A stretch of 64,000 nt of DNA, taken from positions 1 through 64,000 of the forward strand of contig JAHFRW010000007.1 of the NCBI GenBank assembly GCA_023266055.1. Reading direction: 5' to 3'. How positions within the stretch are numbered: the first letter of the stretch is position 1; every line of letters begins with the position of its first letter. A program made the position numbers and the translations under genes. This stretch comes from Gammaproteobacteria bacterium. GTDB taxonomy: Bacteria; Pseudomonadota; Gammaproteobacteria; Ga0077554; Ga007554. Below, in pieces: positions 62,743 to 64,000 of this stretch. The notes under the pieces were generated by a model that saw only the letters and a program-made list of their open reading frames with translations, was not told where the DNA came from and ran no database searches.

Positions 62743-62859
62743 TTATTGGGGTTGGGAGTGCTCGTGAGGGTATGCATGCGCATGTGGGTGGCTATGAACG
62801 GTATCGTCATGTTTGTGTGGATGTTCATGTGTGTGTTCGTGTTCTTTCTTGATGGTCAT
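62743..62859 (-). CDS. histidine-rich metal-binding small protein (possibly frame-shifted; open to 62652 in another frame)
   Basis: MTIKKEHEHTHEHPHKHDDTVHSHPHAHAYPHEH; SD AAGGAGAG; downstream frame gives PNPNNHEHRHPEKELAEHEHPHPGDTVGSQHSHT*. Confidence 0.7.
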   Translation of the reverse strand: MTIKKEHEHTHEHPHKHDDTVHSHPHAHAYPHEHSQPQ

Positions 62860-62929
62860 TGTCGTGCTCTCCTTGGTCGTGGTTGGGGTAAATGGTTTTT
62901 TCCCGGAATGCCCGGGTCATTTCATGGGT

Positions 62930-63169
62930 TTACTGATTTGATGCGGCACATGGGGCGTATGCGGGTGCTGGGTGATAATGCTGGGTATGAATCCTGTTTT
63001 TTTCAGCCGGTCTGGGACGAAAAGGTCCAAGATTTGTCAATGAATCCGGTTTGTTATGGGGCGCACGTGCAGTTTGCTCGGGGTCAGGAACCACCCGCCG
63101 TACGACGATTCCGGAAGATGTCCCGGTTTTTTGTGGGGGGTGCCGGAAATAGAATTGGTCACAGGCCAT
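62930..63169 (-). CDS. 79-aa hypothetical protein of the NikR locus
   Basis: SD AAGAGGTGG upstream of ATG at 63169; C-terminal HTQHYH; downstream of candidate NikR operator. Confidence 0.5.
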   Translation of the reverse strand: MACDQFYFRHPPQKTGTSSGIVVRRVVPDPEQTARAPHNKPDSLTNLGPFRPRPAEKNRIHTQHYHPAPAYAPCAASNQ

Positions 63170-63233
63170 TGCATCCACCTCTTGATCTGTCAATGTGTCG
63201 AGTAAAAATGCCTTGTCCGTCCGGAGTGGCGAC

Positions 63234-63262
63234 GGTATGATAAAATATAAAATATTCATACC
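63234..63262. promoter_or_regulatory. candidate NikR operator
   Basis: GGTATGA-N15-TCATACC, resembles E. coli GTATGA-N16-TCATAC. Confidence 0.6.
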
Positions 63263-63460
63263 TATGTCAATGGCTATTTTTTATTTTAAAAATTATAAAG
63301 ATACCGGCTTATGTATTGATTGGGGTTGGCGAAAGCAGGGTTTGAGATTAAGCGTGACTTGCCAGATTCCAGCGTTGCTTATGGCGTGACCGAGTAGAAT
63401 GTCGGCCAGGGTGAATGTCATATCCACCGACAGGGTGAGCCCTGTCGGTGGATGATGGTT

Positions 63461-64000
63461 TTAGAAGTGGCTGATCAGGTTCACCCGGAACGAGCGTGAT
63501 TCTATCGGGTGAAAGTGCTTGTCGGCCACGGGGGCGGATTCGCTGGCCAGCTGGGATTCGTAGTAATAGTCGATGGCGTTGGATTTGCTGTTCAGCAGAT
63601 TAAAGCCTTGCAATGCCAGGCGCATGTTTTTGTGGAATGCATAGCCGATCTGTCCATTTACGACAGTGGTGGCATTGGAGCGCACGCTATTGTCTTCCAG
63701 CAGGGGACGTGGGCCGAAGTAGCGTAACTGCATGCTGCCAAACCAGGGGCCGATGTTGTCCACGGCAGCACTCAACGAGCCCACACCTTCGACAGCACCA
63801 GGAATGCGGGTGCCGGCGGGATCGGAATCCCTGAAGCGTGCTTCGGCAAAGGCGATATCTGCATCGATGGTGAGCCACGGGGTGGGGGTATAGAAATTGG
63901 CGAACTCAAAGCCTGTGCGGCGGCTGGCGCGGCCTGCTTCGGTGGTGCCGGCATCGCCGAGGAAGATCAATTCGGAATCGACATCCAGTTGATAGACCGT
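63461..64000 (-). CDS. TonB-dependent receptor, C-terminal part (runs off window)
   Basis: Beta-barrel pattern; GQIGYAFHKNMRLALQGFNLLNSKSNAIDYYYESQL...SRSFRVNLISHF terminal Phe. Confidence 0.88.
   Translation of the reverse strand, partial: TVYQLDVDSELIFLGDAGTTEAGRASRRTGFEFANFYTPTPWLTIDADIAFAEARFRDSDPAGTRIPGAVEGVGSLSAAVDNIGPWFGSMQLRYFGPRPLLEDNSVRSNATTVVNGQIGYAFHKNMRLALQGFNLLNSKSNAIDYYYESQLASESAPVADKHFHPIESRSFRVNLISHF

Noticed and set aside
62746-63240. 164-aa plus-strand ORF across the NikR locus
   Set aside because: Antisense to the His-rich and 79-aa ORFs that have good ribosome-binding sites; Met/Val/Phe-rich translation is the shadow of His codons.

Overview
This 64 kb window looks chromosomal and gammaproteobacterial-like, judged from gene content only. 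Housekeeping blocks include mutM, rimO, glyA-nrdR-ribD-ribE-ribB(X)-ribH-nusB-thiL-pgpA, cysE, psd, pncC, metH, tex-slyX-msrA, speA and speE. Several accessory segments lie between them. (a) 1-3.2 kb holds Rhs-tip/immunity-like small genes, an IS110 remnant, inverted REP-like hairpins and a decayed wecB. (b) 15.6-17.8 kb is a tight operon encoding a membrane cytochrome c, a short stand-alone CcoN/NorB-like protein, a thioredoxin-fold protein and a membrane protein. (c) 38.9-46.9 kb is a mobile-element-rich island with a MITE-like hairpin, an IS3-type IS, an IS4-type IS and a RAYT pseudogene. It carries a translationally coupled three-gene operon with a ComEC-like metallo-beta-lactamase and two unrecognised proteins, my leading candidate for an undescribed (possibly defence) system. 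(d) 51.9-53.9 kb is a short integron cassette array with three recognisable attC sites and no visible integrase; its third cassette carries a MerR regulator and a divergent MerR-type promoter for a MerT-like protein. (e) 62.6-64 kb is a NikR/TonB/His-rich nickel locus with a candidate NikR operator. ribE carries an in-frame 165 bp insertion related to a repeat beside the RAYT pseudogene. All assignments come from reading the sequence; no homology or structure search was run.
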